The notes under the pieces were generated by a model. The model worked only from the letters and a program-made list of their open reading frames with translations. It ran no database searches and was not told where the DNA came from. Shown here piece by piece: positions 37,283-46,947 of a stretch of DNA of 64,000 nt. The first letter of the stretch is position 1. Every line of letters starts with the position of its first letter. A program made the position numbers and the translations under genes. The stretch is from Microbacteriaceae bacterium VKM Ac-2855 (GTDB lineage: Bacteria; Actinomycetota; Actinomycetes; Actinomycetales; Microbacteriaceae): NCBI GenBank assembly GCA_013204985.1, contig JABMLG010000009.1, positions 124,001 through 188,000 of the forward strand. The letters are read 5' to 3'.

Positions 37283-39647
37283 CCGATCCTCCGTTCGCCG
37301 CCGTCAAGCCTATGGCGTCGGAGCCGGCGTGCTCGCTCCAGACGATGAGTCCCTCCGCTCTCGAAGACACCGCGATAGCGCCCTGCAGATCGGTGCGGTC
37401 GGCACTGATCCCGAGCCCTTCCAGCATCTCGATGGTGCGTGCCCCGGGATGCCCGTAGTCGTTGTCGGCGCCGACGGAGACCAGGCCCACCGCCGCTCCG
37501 AGTTCGGCGTAGAGCCTCGGATCCTGATCGGTGGAACCGTGGTGCGCGACTTTCACGACGTCCACGGTGCCGAGGCCCGGCAGGCGGGCGAGCCTGCCCT
37601 GCTCCTCCGCGCCCAGGTCGCCGAGGAACATCGCTGAGAGGGCGCCGCCGATCGCATCGGGAGCGGCGTCGATCCGAAGCACCAGGCTCGCCGGGTTGCC
37701 CACGAGGCTCGAGGTGCGCTCGGGCCAGTCGATCCGCCAGCGCACCGCACCCAGCACACCGGCGTCGCCGCGGGCCGCTCGGCGCACCTCGGCACCACCG
37801 GTTCGCAGGTCCTGCACGAGGCCTTCGTCGGCCAAGCCGTCCGTCGGGCCGACGAGTGCGGTGTCGACGCGGCCGATCACCGCGTCGAGACCACCGATGT
37901 GATCGAGGTCGTAGTGCGTTAGCACGAGGAACCGGATCCGGTCGACACGAGCGCGGTCGAGACAGGTGCGGAGCAGAGCGGGATCGGGCCCGACGTCGAC
38001 AAGCCCGACGCCCGCAGCCGAACGCCACAGCACCGCGTCGCCCTGACCGATGTCGCACGCGAGCACCCGCCAATCACTCGGCAGCGCTGCCGCGCGCAGG
38101 AGCGGTGTCGCTACCGTTGACGCGCCGCCGATCACGATCGCGAGAACGACCACACCCGCGGAGACTCGGCGAAGCGGTGACCAGCGCGCCGGCGTGGTGA
38201 ACAGCAGCACGACGGCGAATGTCAGCACCGCGAGCACAGCCGCGCCGAGGACGCCCGGCAGCCATGGCAGACGCGGTGAGGGCCAGCTCGCGGCGGCGCG
38301 CGCCACGCTCGCGATCCACCATGCCGGCACCGCTGCGACCGCGATGACGATGTCAGCCGCCCACGGCCACAGCGGCACGAGCAGGCAGCCGATCAGCCCG
38401 AGGCCCGTGGCCAGCGGCGCCGCCGGTTCGGCGAGCAGATTCGCGAGCACCCCGTAGACCGGGATCGAGGGATCCACCAGCACGATCACCGGCTGACAGG
38501 CCAGCTGGGCGGCGAGCGGCACCGCCACGATGACGGCGAGCGGGAACGGCAGGAACGCGCTCAGGCGGCGTGCGATCGGTTCGGCCAGCAGCAGCAGGCC
38601 GGCTGTGGCGAGCACCGAGAGCACGAAGCCGAGCCGCGTCGCGATCGCCGGATCGAGCACGATCAACACCACGACCGCCAGCCACAGTGCAGCGGCGGGA
38701 GCGCCATCGCGCCCCAGCAGCCGGGCGAGCAGCACCACCGCTGCCATCACCGCAGCGCGCACCACACTCGGTTCCGGCGTGACCAGCACGACGAAGCCGC
38801 CGAGCACCAGCAGCGCCGTCGCCGTCCGCAGGACCGGACCGGCACCGAAAGCCGCCGCGATGAGGAGGGCCGCCGCCACGACAACCGCGCAATTCGCACC
38901 GGAGACCGCGGTGAGGTGGGTCAGAGAAGCGGTCCGCATCGCCTCTTCGAGGCCCGGGTCGAGCCGGGAGGTGTCGCCGATGGCGAGTCCGGGCAGCAGA
39001 CCGGCTGGATCGCCGTGCAGTGCGGCGCTGTGTTCGAGGAAGCCGTGTCGGAGACCGCCCGCGACAGCGTCGAACCCGTCCGCACCCGACTGGATCCGGG
39101 GATCGTCCATGGCGTCGGCGAGCACCGCTTCCGCTACCGAATCCTCCGACGCGCGGAGCCGCGCATCGAACGCCACCACCGCGCCGACGTCGACGGCCGT
39201 CGCGTCACCGCTCACGAACACGCGAGCGGGGGCGGCCACCGCTGTGCCGTCGACGCTGCGGAGGGTGGCGTCGAACCAGAAGGACCCACCTTGCCACGAA
39301 GGGCCGCCGGCACGGACCGCACGCCAACCGGAGTCGACCGTGGCTGTCGCGGCGACGACGGCACCCGAGTCGACCGCCGTCGCCACGGCGGGCGGATGCA
39401 TCACCTCCGCTCGAGCGACGAGGGCGAACGCACCCAGCGCACCCGCCGCCACGGCCACGGCCACCAGAGCGATCACGGCCTGCCGGCTGACGAGAGCGAT
39501 CAGCAACAGCGCGAGCGTGATGGCCGCGAGCACCGCGACGACCGGCAAGCCCCACGTCGCCACCACCTCCGTCGGCGAGGACCCGAGGACGAACGCGCCG
39601 AGCCACGCGCACAGGGCGGCGGGCGCCAGCAGAAGGTCGCGCCTCAC
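36855..39647 (-). CDS. comEC: ComEC/Rec2-type DNA-uptake channel, C-terminus running into holA
   Basis: The frame is 930 codons. It has a short N-terminal helix pair, an OB-like extracellular part (100-190), the Competence membrane domain (about 225-510, ten or so helices) and a metallo-beta-lactamase domain (about 530-775) with LTHYDLDHIGG, KVAHHGSTDQD and DNDYGHPG. Recognisable homology ends near residue 785 (about 37290). From there no in-frame stop occurs until 36855, so the last roughly 140 residues are encoded inside holA in a different frame. Either the true gene has lost its normal stop, or a small indel is present near 37300. GTG 39647 overlaps the comEA stop. Confidence 0.85.
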   Translation of the reverse strand: MRRDLLLAPAALCAWLGAFVLGSSPTEVVATWGLPVVAVLAAITLALLLIALVSRQAVIALVAVAVAAGALGAFALVARAEVMHPPAVATAVDSGAVVAATATVDSGWRAVRAGGPSWQGGSFWFDATLRSVDGTAVAAPARVFVSGDATAVDVGAVVAFDARLRASEDSVAEAVLADAMDDPRIQSGADGFDAVAGGLRHGFLEHSAALHGDPAGLLPGLAIGDTSRLDPGLEEAMRTASLTHLTAVSGANCAVVVAAALLIAAAFGAGPVLRTATALLVLGGFVVLVTPEPSVVRAAVMAAVVLLARLLGRDGAPAAALWLAVVVLIVLDPAIATRLGFVLSVLATAGLLLLAEPIARRLSAFLPFPLAVIVAVPLAAQLACQPVIVLVDPSIPVYGVLANLLAEPAAPLATGLGLIGCLLVPLWPWAADIVIAVAAVPAWWIASVARAAASWPSPRLPWLPGVLGAAVLAVLTFAVVLLFTTPARWSPLRRVSAGVVVLAIVIGGASTVATPLLRAAALPSDWRVLACDIGQGDAVLWRSAAGVGLVDVGPDPALLRTCLDRARVDRIRFLVLTHYDLDHIGGLDAVIGRVDTALVGPTDGLADEGLVQDLRTGGAEVRRAARGDAGVLGAVRWRIDWPERTSSLVGNPASLVLRIDAAPDAIGGALSAMFLGDLGAEEQGRLARLPGLGTVDVVKVAHHGSTDQDPRLYAELGAAVGLVSVGADNDYGHPGARTIEMLEGLGISADRTDLQGAIAVSSRAEGLIVWSEHAGSDAIGLTAANGGSDGRQSTRAGRDEDVGEGRDPAIALGSGAAGVHRADHRAREVPGGTVDAIPPRLPARRGSEPRGARHLRRRVRAGGAAHPRQPVALRRAAVDPRDERREVHRRLPAGGARLPRATRREHDARPPPRRGSARQETARRDPWRAR

Positions 39648-40330
39648 ACCGTGACCTGATCGCGGAAGCCGTCGAGGGTCTTCTCCCCGATCCCGGTGAT
39701 CTCGAGCAGTTGATCGACGGAGCCGAACGGACCGTTCTGCTCGCGGTAGTCAAGGATCCGCTGAGCCGTGGCCGGGCCGATGCGCGGCAATTCCTCCAGG
39801 TCGGCTGCCGTCGCCGAATTCAGGTTCACGAGACCCCCGATCGCGGCGCCACCCGAGGTCACGCCGCCGCCCTCGGCTCGAGCGACCGGCGCCTCCCCGA
39901 TCTTCGGCACGATGATCTGCTCGCCGTCCGCGACCACGCGCGCGAGATTCACGCCGGCGCGATCCGCATCTCCCGCGAACCCGCCCGCGGCCGCGATCGC
40001 GTCCACCACCCGCTCGCCGTCGTGGAGTACGAAGAGCCCCGGGTCGGCGACCGCCCCGAGCACGTGCACGTAGAGAACCGGAGTGGTCGCGGTGCCGGTC
40101 GCCGAGATGCTGGGAGCCACCATCGGAGTCGACACCGCGACCGGGCGGGAGCTGCCCGCGGCATCCAGCCCCGAGATCACCACGGCGGCCGCGGCCGCGA
40201 GCAGCACGAGCACCACAGCAGCGCCGATCCCGACGCGCGTCGTGGTGCCCGCTCCCTCCCTGCGGCGGGAGCGTCGCACCAGCTCCGGCAAGCCCGACTC
40301 GCCGTCACTCGTGTCCGTCTCCATCCGCAT
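39644..40330 (-). CDS. comEA: ComEA-type DNA-binding protein
   Basis: A 228-residue membrane-anchored protein: one helix near 32-52, an SLBB domain (VLYVHVLGAVADPGLF) and a C-terminal helix-hairpin-helix pair (VNLNSATAADLEELPRIGPATA and LEITGIGEKTLDGFRDQV). It captures double-stranded DNA outside the cell and passes it to ComEC. No other competence genes (pili) are in the window. Confidence 0.94.
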   Translation of the reverse strand: MRMETDTSDGESGLPELVRRSRRREGAGTTTRVGIGAAVVLVLLAAAAAVVISGLDAAGSSRPVAVSTPMVAPSISATGTATTPVLYVHVLGAVADPGLFVLHDGERVVDAIAAAGGFAGDADRAGVNLARVVADGEQIIVPKIGEAPVARAEGGGVTSGGAAIGGLVNLNSATAADLEELPRIGPATAQRILDYREQNGPFGSVDQLLEITGIGEKTLDGFRDQVTV

Positions 40331-40357
40331 GCTTCAACGGTAGGAAGCACGCGCGAC

Positions 40358-40405
40358 GCGAATCGGCCCACCGCCCCCGCAAACGAAAGATCGCGCCCGA
40401 TTCGC
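40358..40405 (-). terminator. Possible hairpin downstream of leuS
   Basis: GCGAATCGG (40358-40366) and CCGATTCGC (40397-40405) pair across a 30-base loop, between the leuS stop and the comEA start. The long loop makes it a weak candidate. Confidence 0.35.
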
Positions 40406-40446
40406 CCCTGTGGAGGAGCGGAGCGGACGCGATCCTGAGCGAGACG

Positions 40447-43041
40447 CTACTTCGTGACGAAGTTCACCAGACGCGGGGCCCGAACGATGACGTTCACGAT
40501 CTCGCGACCCTCGAGCGCCCGAGCGACGCCGGCCGAGGCCTTCGCCTTCGCCTGCAGCTCGTCACTCGACAGCTTCGGCGACACCTCGATACGGTCACGC
40601 ACCTTGCCGTCGACCTGCAGGATCGCGGTGACCTGCTCCTCGACCAGCAGCGTCGGATCGGCTTTGCGCCAGAGCACGTGCGAAACCGGGCCTCGGTAGC
40701 CGAGTCGCTGCCACATGTCCTCCGCCGTGTACGGCGCGAACAGGTTGAGCGACATCGCGATGACCTCGGTCGCCTCGCGCACCGCCGCGTCACTCGCGCC
40801 GGCGCCCGAGTCGATCGCCTTGCGGGTGGCGTTGACGAGTTCCATGATCCGCGCGACGACGACGTTGAACTTGAACGCTTCGATCAGCGACGGCGCCTCG
40901 GCGAGGAAGCGGTGGGTCTGCCGACGCAGCGCGGCGTCGCCCGTCTTCCACTCAACCTCGGGAGAGGAGGTGACGTCCTTCGCCAGACGCCAGGCGCGCG
41001 CCAAGAACTTCGCGCTCCCGGCCGGCGAGACGTCGGCCCAGTCGATGTCGTCCTCGGGCGGGCCGGCGAAGGCCATCGTGAGGCGAACCGCGTCGACGCC
41101 GTGCTCGTCGAGCTGGTCCGACAGGCGCACCAGGTTGCCCTTCGACTTCGACATCGCCGAGCCGTCCATCTGCACCATGCCCTGGTTCAGCAACGCCGTG
41201 AACGGCTCCGTGAACGAGATGTGGCCGAGATCGAAAAGCACCTTGGTGATGAACCGCGCGTACAGGAGGTGCAGGATCGCGTGCGTGACGCCACCGACGT
41301 ACTGGTCGACCGGCGCCCATTTCTCGGCCAACTTCGGGTCGAACGCCTGCGTGTCGTCGTGCGGCGAGAGGAAGCGCAGGAAGTACCACGACGAGTCGAC
41401 GAAGGTGTCCATCGTGTCGGGATCGCGGCGCGCCGGCGAACCGTCGCGCGGATCCGGCACGTTGACCCAGTCCTCCGCCGCGCCGAGGGGCGAGGAGCCC
41501 TTCGGCTGCAGGTCGAGCCCCTCGGTGGAGGGCAGCACCACGGGCAGTTGGTCCTCGGGAACCGGCACCAACTCTCCGTCTGCGCCGTGCACGATCGGGA
41601 TGGGCGTGCCCCAGTAGCGCTGGCGTGAGATCAACCAGTCGCGGAGGCGGTAGTTCTTCGCGGCGCGGCCACGGCCCTGCTCCTCGAGGATCTTGATGAT
41701 GCGCTCGATCGCGGTGCGCTTCGACAGGCCGTCCAGCGGGCCGGAGTTGATGAGCCGGCCGTCGCCCGTGAGCGCCTCGCCGGTCTTCACCGGGTCGAGC
41801 GACAGCGACTCCTCGAGCTCAGCGAGCTCCTCCGGGTTGGTCGGGATGACCGGGATCGCACCGGTCACGGGCGCGTTCGTGTCGAGCACGACGCGCACCG
41901 GCAGATCGAAGGCGCGGGCGAAGTCGAGGTCGCGCTGGTCGTGGGCGGGGACGGCCATCACGGCACCGTGGCCGTAGTCGCTGAGCACGTAATCGGCGGC
42001 CCAGATCGGCAGCTTCTCGCCGTTGACCGGGTTGATCGCGACGCGGTTGAGGGGCACGCCGGTCTTCGGGCGATCCGCGGTGAGCCGCTCGATCTCGCTC
42101 GACTTCTGGGTCTTCTCGAGGTAGGCCTGGAAGCTCGCCTTGGTGGCCGCATCCGCACCCTCGACGAGCTCGGCGGCGAGGTCGGAGTCGGGGGCGACGA
42201 CCATGAAGGTGGCCCCGTAGAGGGTGTCGGGGCGCGTGGTGAAGACGGTGACGCGCTCATCGCGGCCCTCGATCTCGAACTCGACGTCGGCGCCGATGGA
42301 ACGACCGATCCAGTTGCGCTGCATCGACAGCACCTTCGAGGGCCACGAGCCCTCGAGCTGGTTCAGGTCATCGAGCAGGCGGTCGGCGTAGTCGGTGATC
42401 TTGAAGTACCACTGCGTGCGCTTCTGCTTGACTACGACGGCGCCGGAGCGCTCGGAGGTGCCGTCGGGCAGCACCTGCTCGTTGGCGAGCACGGTCTGGT
42501 CCACCGGGTCCCAGTTGACCCAGCTGTCCTTGCGGTAGGCGAGACCCTTCTTGTACATCTCGAGGAACAGCCACTGGTTCCACTTGTAGTACTCGGGGTC
42601 GGAGGTGTGGATGACGCGGTCCCAGTCGAAGGACGCCGCGTAGCGCTTCATCGAGCGCTTCTGCTGCTCGATGTTGTCGTAGGTCCAGGTGACCGGGTTC
42701 AGGCCGCGCTTGATCGCCGCGTTCTCCGCGGGCAGGCCGAACGAGTCCCAGCCGATCGGGTGCAGCACGTTGAAGCCCTGCTGGCGCCAGTATCGAGCGA
42801 TCACGTCGCCGAGCGCGTACGCCTCGGCGTGACCCATGTGCAGATCGCCCGAGGGGTACGGGAACATGTCGAGCACGTACTTGCGCGGGCGTTTGTCGTC
42901 GGGGTCACTGGAGGAGAACGGCTGCGTCTCCTCCCAGACCGGGAGCCATTTGTCCTGGATGGCGCGGAAGTCGTAGCGATCCTCGTCGAGGGTCGCAGTG
43001 GGCTCGCTGGGCACGGTCGATACGGACTGGTCGTCTGCCAC
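40447..43041 (-). CDS. leuS: Leucyl-tRNA synthetase
   Basis: An 864-residue class I synthetase of the bacterial LeuRS type. The HIGH motif appears as [20 protein letters not shown] and KMSKS as [16 protein letters not shown]; the CP1 editing domain (about 240-430) and the LSRP-like C-terminus are present. GTG 43041 has AAGTGAG upstream; GTG 43053 four codons earlier is possible. No T-box is visible upstream. Confidence 0.96.
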   Translation of the reverse strand: MADDQSVSTVPSEPTATLDEDRYDFRAIQDKWLPVWEETQPFSSSDPDDKRPRKYVLDMFPYPSGDLHMGHAEAYALGDVIARYWRQQGFNVLHPIGWDSFGLPAENAAIKRGLNPVTWTYDNIEQQKRSMKRYAASFDWDRVIHTSDPEYYKWNQWLFLEMYKKGLAYRKDSWVNWDPVDQTVLANEQVLPDGTSERSGAVVVKQKRTQWYFKITDYADRLLDDLNQLEGSWPSKVLSMQRNWIGRSIGADVEFEIEGRDERVTVFTTRPDTLYGATFMVVAPDSDLAAELVEGADAATKASFQAYLEKTQKSSEIERLTADRPKTGVPLNRVAINPVNGEKLPIWAADYVLSDYGHGAVMAVPAHDQRDLDFARAFDLPVRVVLDTNAPVTGAIPVIPTNPEELAELEESLSLDPVKTGEALTGDGRLINSGPLDGLSKRTAIERIIKILEEQGRGRAAKNYRLRDWLISRQRYWGTPIPIVHGADGELVPVPEDQLPVVLPSTEGLDLQPKGSSPLGAAEDWVNVPDPRDGSPARRDPDTMDTFVDSSWYFLRFLSPHDDTQAFDPKLAEKWAPVDQYVGGVTHAILHLLYARFITKVLFDLGHISFTEPFTALLNQGMVQMDGSAMSKSKGNLVRLSDQLDEHGVDAVRLTMAFAGPPEDDIDWADVSPAGSAKFLARAWRLAKDVTSSPEVEWKTGDAALRRQTHRFLAEAPSLIEAFKFNVVVARIMELVNATRKAIDSGAGASDAAVREATEVIAMSLNLFAPYTAEDMWQRLGYRGPVSHVLWRKADPTLLVEEQVTAILQVDGKVRDRIEVSPKLSSDELQAKAKASAGVARALEGREIVNVIVRAPRLVNFVTK

Positions 43042-43145
43042 GGATGATCTCACTTCTCAGGATGCGGGTGGACGCGCGCGAGGGCGCCATTCGTCCGACG
43101 CACAAGCCTACTAAGCCCGGGCGCCACCTGCCTGTCGTTCGCTCT

Positions 43146-43207
43146 GCGCTGTCCTTTTCACCGCGCGCGGGTGGCATGCCGCCCGCGCGCGGTGAAAAGG
43201 ACAGCGC
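43146..43207 (-). terminator. 26-bp perfect palindromic hairpin after pabB
   Basis: The arms 43146-43171 and 43182-43207 are perfect complements (outer bases GCGCTGTCCTTTTCACC), with GGCATGCC in the loop. It begins seven bases after the pabB stop (43214) on the minus strand and precedes leuS, so it isolates the two units. Confidence 0.8.
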
Positions 43208-43213
43208 GATACG

Positions 43214-44494
43214 TCAGGACACGCCCAGTACCTGCAGCGGCGCCCGCGCCTTGACACGGGTCTCCTCGACCTCCTCGGCCGGGTCCGAGAGGATGGTGAT
43301 GCCGCCACCCGTGCCGATGCGCGCACCGGCGGCGTCGAGAACGATCGTGCGGATGGTCATCGCCAGATCGGCGGAGCCGTCGAAGCCGATCCGCCCGAAG
43401 GCGCCGGCATAGGCGCCGCGGGGCCCGCCCTCCAGATCCGCCAAGATCTGCATCGCCCGGCGCTTCGGCGCGCCGGTCATGGATCCGGCAGGGAACGTGG
43501 CCGCGACCACATCGGCGACTCCGACGCCCTCGCGCAGCCGCGCCGAGACCGTGCTGACCAACTGATGCACCTGGGGGTAGCTCTCCACCTCGAGCAGTCG
43601 TTCGGCCGCGACCGTTCCGAGCTGCGCCACGCGGCTCAGGTCGTTGCGCATCAGATCCACGATCATCAGGTTCTCGGCGCGCTCCTTGACACTTCCGAGC
43701 AGCTCGGCGCGCAGCGCCGCATCCGCTTCCGCATCCGCCCCCCGAGGGCGCGTGCCCTTGATCGGATGCGTCGCCACCCGGCCGCCGCGCATCTCGAGGA
43801 AGACCTCCGGCGATGCGCTGAGCAGCGAGCGCTCCCCCGCCCGGATGAGCGCGCCGTGGTGGCTCGGACTGATCCGGCGCAGCGCCCGGTAACGCTCGAG
43901 CGGGTCGAAGCGGCCGGCCACCGTCACCTCGTTCGTGAGACACAGCTGGTAAGCGTCACCGGCTCGGATGCGGGCCTGGCAGCGTCTGACCAGCTTCGCG
44001 TAGTCGGCCTCATCGTGCCGCCAGCGAGCCACGGATGCCGGCGCCGGGGAGACATGGTCGCTCGGCTCCGTCGGCAGCGCCGCGATCACCGCCGCCGTGT
44101 CGTCCAGCCACCGTTCGGCTCCGTCGTCAGCGAGCGCGATGAGGCGGATGCATCGGGTCGCGTGGTCGAACTCGACGACCCGCTCGCCGCGCAGCAGGAC
44201 GACACCGTGTGCCGCGCTGCGTGATCCGGAGACGCCCAGCGCCGCTGCGCCCGCTTCGTACTCGATCCAGCCGTACCAGCCGAGGGCGTCATCGACGGCG
44301 CTCTCCGCGAACGGCAGCGTTGCGAGGTCACCCGCGACGACCCGCGTCGCCGCGCCCATCAGGGTCCGACCGCGCACCGCATCCGGCCCCGGATCGAGCC
44401 AGTACGCCCACTGCTGCGCGCCGAAGAGTGTCGTGAATACGCGCTCGGGGTCGGCCCACCCGGGCAGCACCCTGGCCTGTACCGACGCGATCAC
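43214..44494 (-). CDS. pabB: Aminodeoxychorismate synthase component I (anthranilate synthase-like)
   Basis: A 426-residue chorismate-binding enzyme: HPIKGTRPRG, NLMIVDLMRNDLSRVAQ, FPAGSMTGAPKRRAM and GAFGRIGFDGSADLAMTIRT are the catalytic blocks. The neighbouring class IV aminotransferase points to PabB (folate) and not TrpE. The GTG at 44494 lies six bases after TACGCT, so the transcript is likely leaderless. No glutamine amidotransferase partner is adjacent. Confidence 0.88.
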   Translation of the reverse strand: MIASVQARVLPGWADPERVFTTLFGAQQWAYWLDPGPDAVRGRTLMGAATRVVAGDLATLPFAESAVDDALGWYGWIEYEAGAAALGVSGSRSAAHGVVLLRGERVVEFDHATRCIRLIALADDGAERWLDDTAAVIAALPTEPSDHVSPAPASVARWRHDEADYAKLVRRCQARIRAGDAYQLCLTNEVTVAGRFDPLERYRALRRISPSHHGALIRAGERSLLSASPEVFLEMRGGRVATHPIKGTRPRGADAEADAALRAELLGSVKERAENLMIVDLMRNDLSRVAQLGTVAAERLLEVESYPQVHQLVSTVSARLREGVGVADVVAATFPAGSMTGAPKRRAMQILADLEGGPRGAYAGAFGRIGFDGSADLAMTIRTIVLDAAGARIGTGGGITILSDPAEEVEETRVKARAPLQVLGVS

Positions 44495-44499
44495 TCGGC

Positions 44500-44506
44500 T
44501 AGCGTA
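44500..44506. promoter_or_regulatory. Overlapping divergent -10 boxes between pabB and the pabC-like gene
   Basis: TAGCGTA reads TAGCGT on the plus strand (eight bases before the GTG at 44514) and TACGCT on the minus strand (six bases before the GTG at 44494). The two -10 boxes share five base pairs, so polymerase cannot open both at once. The start codons are only 19 bases apart. Confidence 0.6.
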
Positions 44507-44513
44507 GGGCGTC

Positions 44514-45281
44514 GTGACCTCCTCCCCCGTTTCGCGTTGGATCGACGGCGTGCTCACCCTGGTGGAGCCCGTCGAGCAGCCGCTGCTGGTGGCCGATTCA
44601 TGGCTGCTGGAGGATGGCCGCGCGCTGGCGCTCGACGCGCACCGCGACCGATTCCTGCAGAGCGTCCGACGCCGCACCGACATCGATGAGACGGAGGCGT
44701 TCGCGTTCTGGACGGCCGCCATCGCAGCGCTGCCGCGCGATGGCCGACACTTCCCGCGTCTCGAGGCGACGGACTCGGGGCTGCAACTGCGACTTCGCCC
44801 GGCGCCGCCTCTCGCGCGCAGTGTTCGGCTGTGGACGAGCCCCGTGGATCCACGGCGTGTCCCGGAGACGAAGGGTCCCGACATCCCGGCGCTCGCGATC
44901 CTGCGCGAGCGTGCCGTCGCCGCCGGTGCCGACGAACCGGTGCTGCTGGACGCGGAACGGCACGTGGTCGACGGCGCGACCTCGGCCATCGTGTGGTGGC
45001 TCGGCGACACTCTGGTGACGCCGCCGCTCACCGGCCACGAGCGTGTCGCGAGCGTGACGGCCCGCACCCTGTCGGTGCTCGCCGGGGCCATGGGGGTCTC
45101 CGTGACGGAGTACCCGGCGACGCCGGAGGAGCTCGACGGCACCGAGGTCTGGTCCGTCAACGCGCTGCACGGCATCCGTCTCGCGACGATCTGGCTCGGC
45201 GGGCCGGCGCTCGCCGCCCAGCCCGGACGCCTCGACACGTGGCGGCGGCGACTCGACGTGTTGCGCCGCCCGATCGGCTGA
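44514..45281 (+). CDS. pabC: Class IV aminotransferase, probable aminodeoxychorismate lyase
   Basis: A 255-residue fold-type IV PLP protein. Lys120 in VPETKGPDIPA is placed like the PLP lysine, and LLDAERHVVDGATSAIVWW is the cofactor-phosphate region. It would cut 4-amino-4-deoxychorismate to p-aminobenzoate and pyruvate, directly after the pabB step. The sequence is divergent from textbook PabC, so branched-chain or D-amino acid transaminase activity cannot be excluded; pairing with pabB favours PabC. Confidence 0.7.
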   Translation: MTSSPVSRWIDGVLTLVEPVEQPLLVADSWLLEDGRALALDAHRDRFLQSVRRRTDIDETEAFAFWTAAIAALPRDGRHFPRLEATDSGLQLRLRPAPPLARSVRLWTSPVDPRRVPETKGPDIPALAILRERAVAAGADEPVLLDAERHVVDGATSAIVWWLGDTLVTPPLTGHERVASVTARTLSVLAGAMGVSVTEYPATPEELDGTEVWSVNALHGIRLATIWLGGPALAAQPGRLDTWRRRLDVLRRPIG

Positions 45282-45291
45282 CCGCCGCGGC

Positions 45292-46947
45292 TCAGACCGG
45301 CAGGACCCGCCCGGCTTCGACCACGAAATGCCGGTCGAACGCCAGCTGTGGATCCACGCGATGCGCGATCAGGATCACCGTACGTCCCGCTGACGCGGCG
45401 AGGACGTCAGCGAGCAGAGCATCCGCCAGCGGCGCGTCGACCGAAGCGGTCGGCTCGTCGAGCACCAGCACCGGGAAGTCGGCGAGCAGAGCTCGGGCGA
45501 GAGCGATCCGCTGCGCCTGCCCGCCCGAGACGAGCACACCGCGCTCGCCGACGGGGGCGTCCAGGCCACCTCGCGACGCCAGCCAGTCGCCCAGCCCGAC
45601 GCGATGCAATACGGTTCGCAGCCGCTCGTCGTCGGCCGTGTCGTCGGCGAAGAGAAGGTTCTGCCGGATGCTCTCGTCGAACAAGTACGGTGTCTGTTCG
45701 ACCAGGCCGATTCTCGCGCGCACGGCATCCTGCGGCAGCGAGCGCACCTCGGCGCCGCCGATGCGGTAGCTGCCGCGATAGTCGAGGAAGCGCACGAGGG
45801 CGTGCGCGAGGCTGGTCTTGCCCGAGCCGCTGCTGCCGGTGATCAGCACGCGATCACCCGCAGCGATCCGAAGGCTCACACCCGTCAGCGCCGGCCGCGC
45901 AGCCTCGGGCCAGGAGACCTCCACGTCGTCGAGCTCGATGTCCACTGCGACGGGCGCAACGGTCGCAGCCTTCACCTCCGCATCATCGGCAAGGGCCGGC
46001 GAAGCGGCGTTGCGATCGAGGTCGGCGACCCGCTCGGCGCTGGCGAGCACCGTGCGCCTGTTCGACAGCGCGAGAGGCACCATCGCGAACACCTCGAAGA
46101 CGGCGAGAGGTGTGAGCACGATGACGCCGAGAGCCGGGCCACCGAGGCTCTCGAAGCTCACGGCCCCGGCGGCGAGCGCCGCGGTCACGGCGGCACCACT
46201 CGCCAGGGCTATCACGCCCCCCGAGAGCCCGACTGCCAATGCGCGTCGGCCGGCCACGCGCCCCAGACGAGCTTCGACGTCGTCGATCGCTTGCAGAGCG
46301 CCCTCGAGCGCATCGAAGGCGATCAGCACATCGAGACGAGTGACCAGCGCGTTGATCCGTTCGGCGAGTTCACCGCGGAGGGGCGCGAGCTCGTCGTCGG
46401 CTCGGCGGGCCACCGCGGCGACCAGCAGCGAACCGAGAACGAATGCCAGAACCAACGCGGCCAGCAGGGCGAGTCCCGCTGCCGGCGAGAGCAGTACGAC
46501 GCCGACGACGCTCAGGGCGGCGACGCTCACCGACACGATCAACGGCTGCACCACCCGCAACGGCCTGTCCTGCAGCGCATCGACGTCGTTCACGACTCGA
46601 GCGACCAGATCGCCGCGACGGATGCGGCCGAGCCCGTCGGGTGCGACGGGTACCAGCCGTTCGTAGACGCCGGCCCGCAGCGTGGCGAGCTGACGGAACG
46701 CGGCGTCGTGGCTGCTCAGCCGCTCCACGTAGCGGAACGCGGCGCGGGCGAGGGCGAAGGCTCGCACGCCGACGACCGCCATCGAGAGGAACAGGATCGG
46801 CGGTTGCTCCGCCGCGCGCACGATGAGCCACCCGGAGACCGCGATGAGCGCGACAGCGCTGGCGGCGGAGAGGACGCCGAAGATCAGCCCGGGGGCGAAG
46901 CGGCGCGGCCCGGGCATGGCGGCACGCAGCACCTCGGCGCGGTTCAC
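45292..46947 (-). CDS. cydC: ABC exporter subunit CydC
   Basis: A 551-residue half-transporter: six helices (1-310), then the ATPase with Walker A SGSGKTSL, signature VSGGQAQRIALAR and Walker B VLVLDEPTAS. With CydD it exports cysteine/glutathione-type thiols or heme-related reductant needed for cytochrome bd assembly. GTG 46947 overlaps the cydD stop; last gene of cydABDC. Confidence 0.92.
   Translation of the reverse strand: MNRAEVLRAAMPGPRRFAPGLIFGVLSAASAVALIAVSGWLIVRAAEQPPILFLSMAVVGVRAFALARAAFRYVERLSSHDAAFRQLATLRAGVYERLVPVAPDGLGRIRRGDLVARVVNDVDALQDRPLRVVQPLIVSVSVAALSVVGVVLLSPAAGLALLAALVLAFVLGSLLVAAVARRADDELAPLRGELAERINALVTRLDVLIAFDALEGALQAIDDVEARLGRVAGRRALAVGLSGGVIALASGAAVTAALAAGAVSFESLGGPALGVIVLTPLAVFEVFAMVPLALSNRRTVLASAERVADLDRNAASPALADDAEVKAATVAPVAVDIELDDVEVSWPEAARPALTGVSLRIAAGDRVLITGSSGSGKTSLAHALVRFLDYRGSYRIGGAEVRSLPQDAVRARIGLVEQTPYLFDESIRQNLLFADDTADDERLRTVLHRVGLGDWLASRGGLDAPVGERGVLVSGGQAQRIALARALLADFPVLVLDEPTASVDAPLADALLADVLAASAGRTVILIAHRVDPQLAFDRHFVVEAGRVLPV

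Noticed and set aside
36855-39647. Treating the comEC/holA overlap as two normal genes with a short overlap
   Set aside because: No in-frame stop exists near the end of the ComEC domain, so a short overlap cannot be drawn without assuming a sequence change; reported as a finding instead.
43042-43145. T-box riboswitch before leuS
   Set aside because: The gap is only about 100 bases beyond the palindrome, without the T-box core or an anti-terminator.
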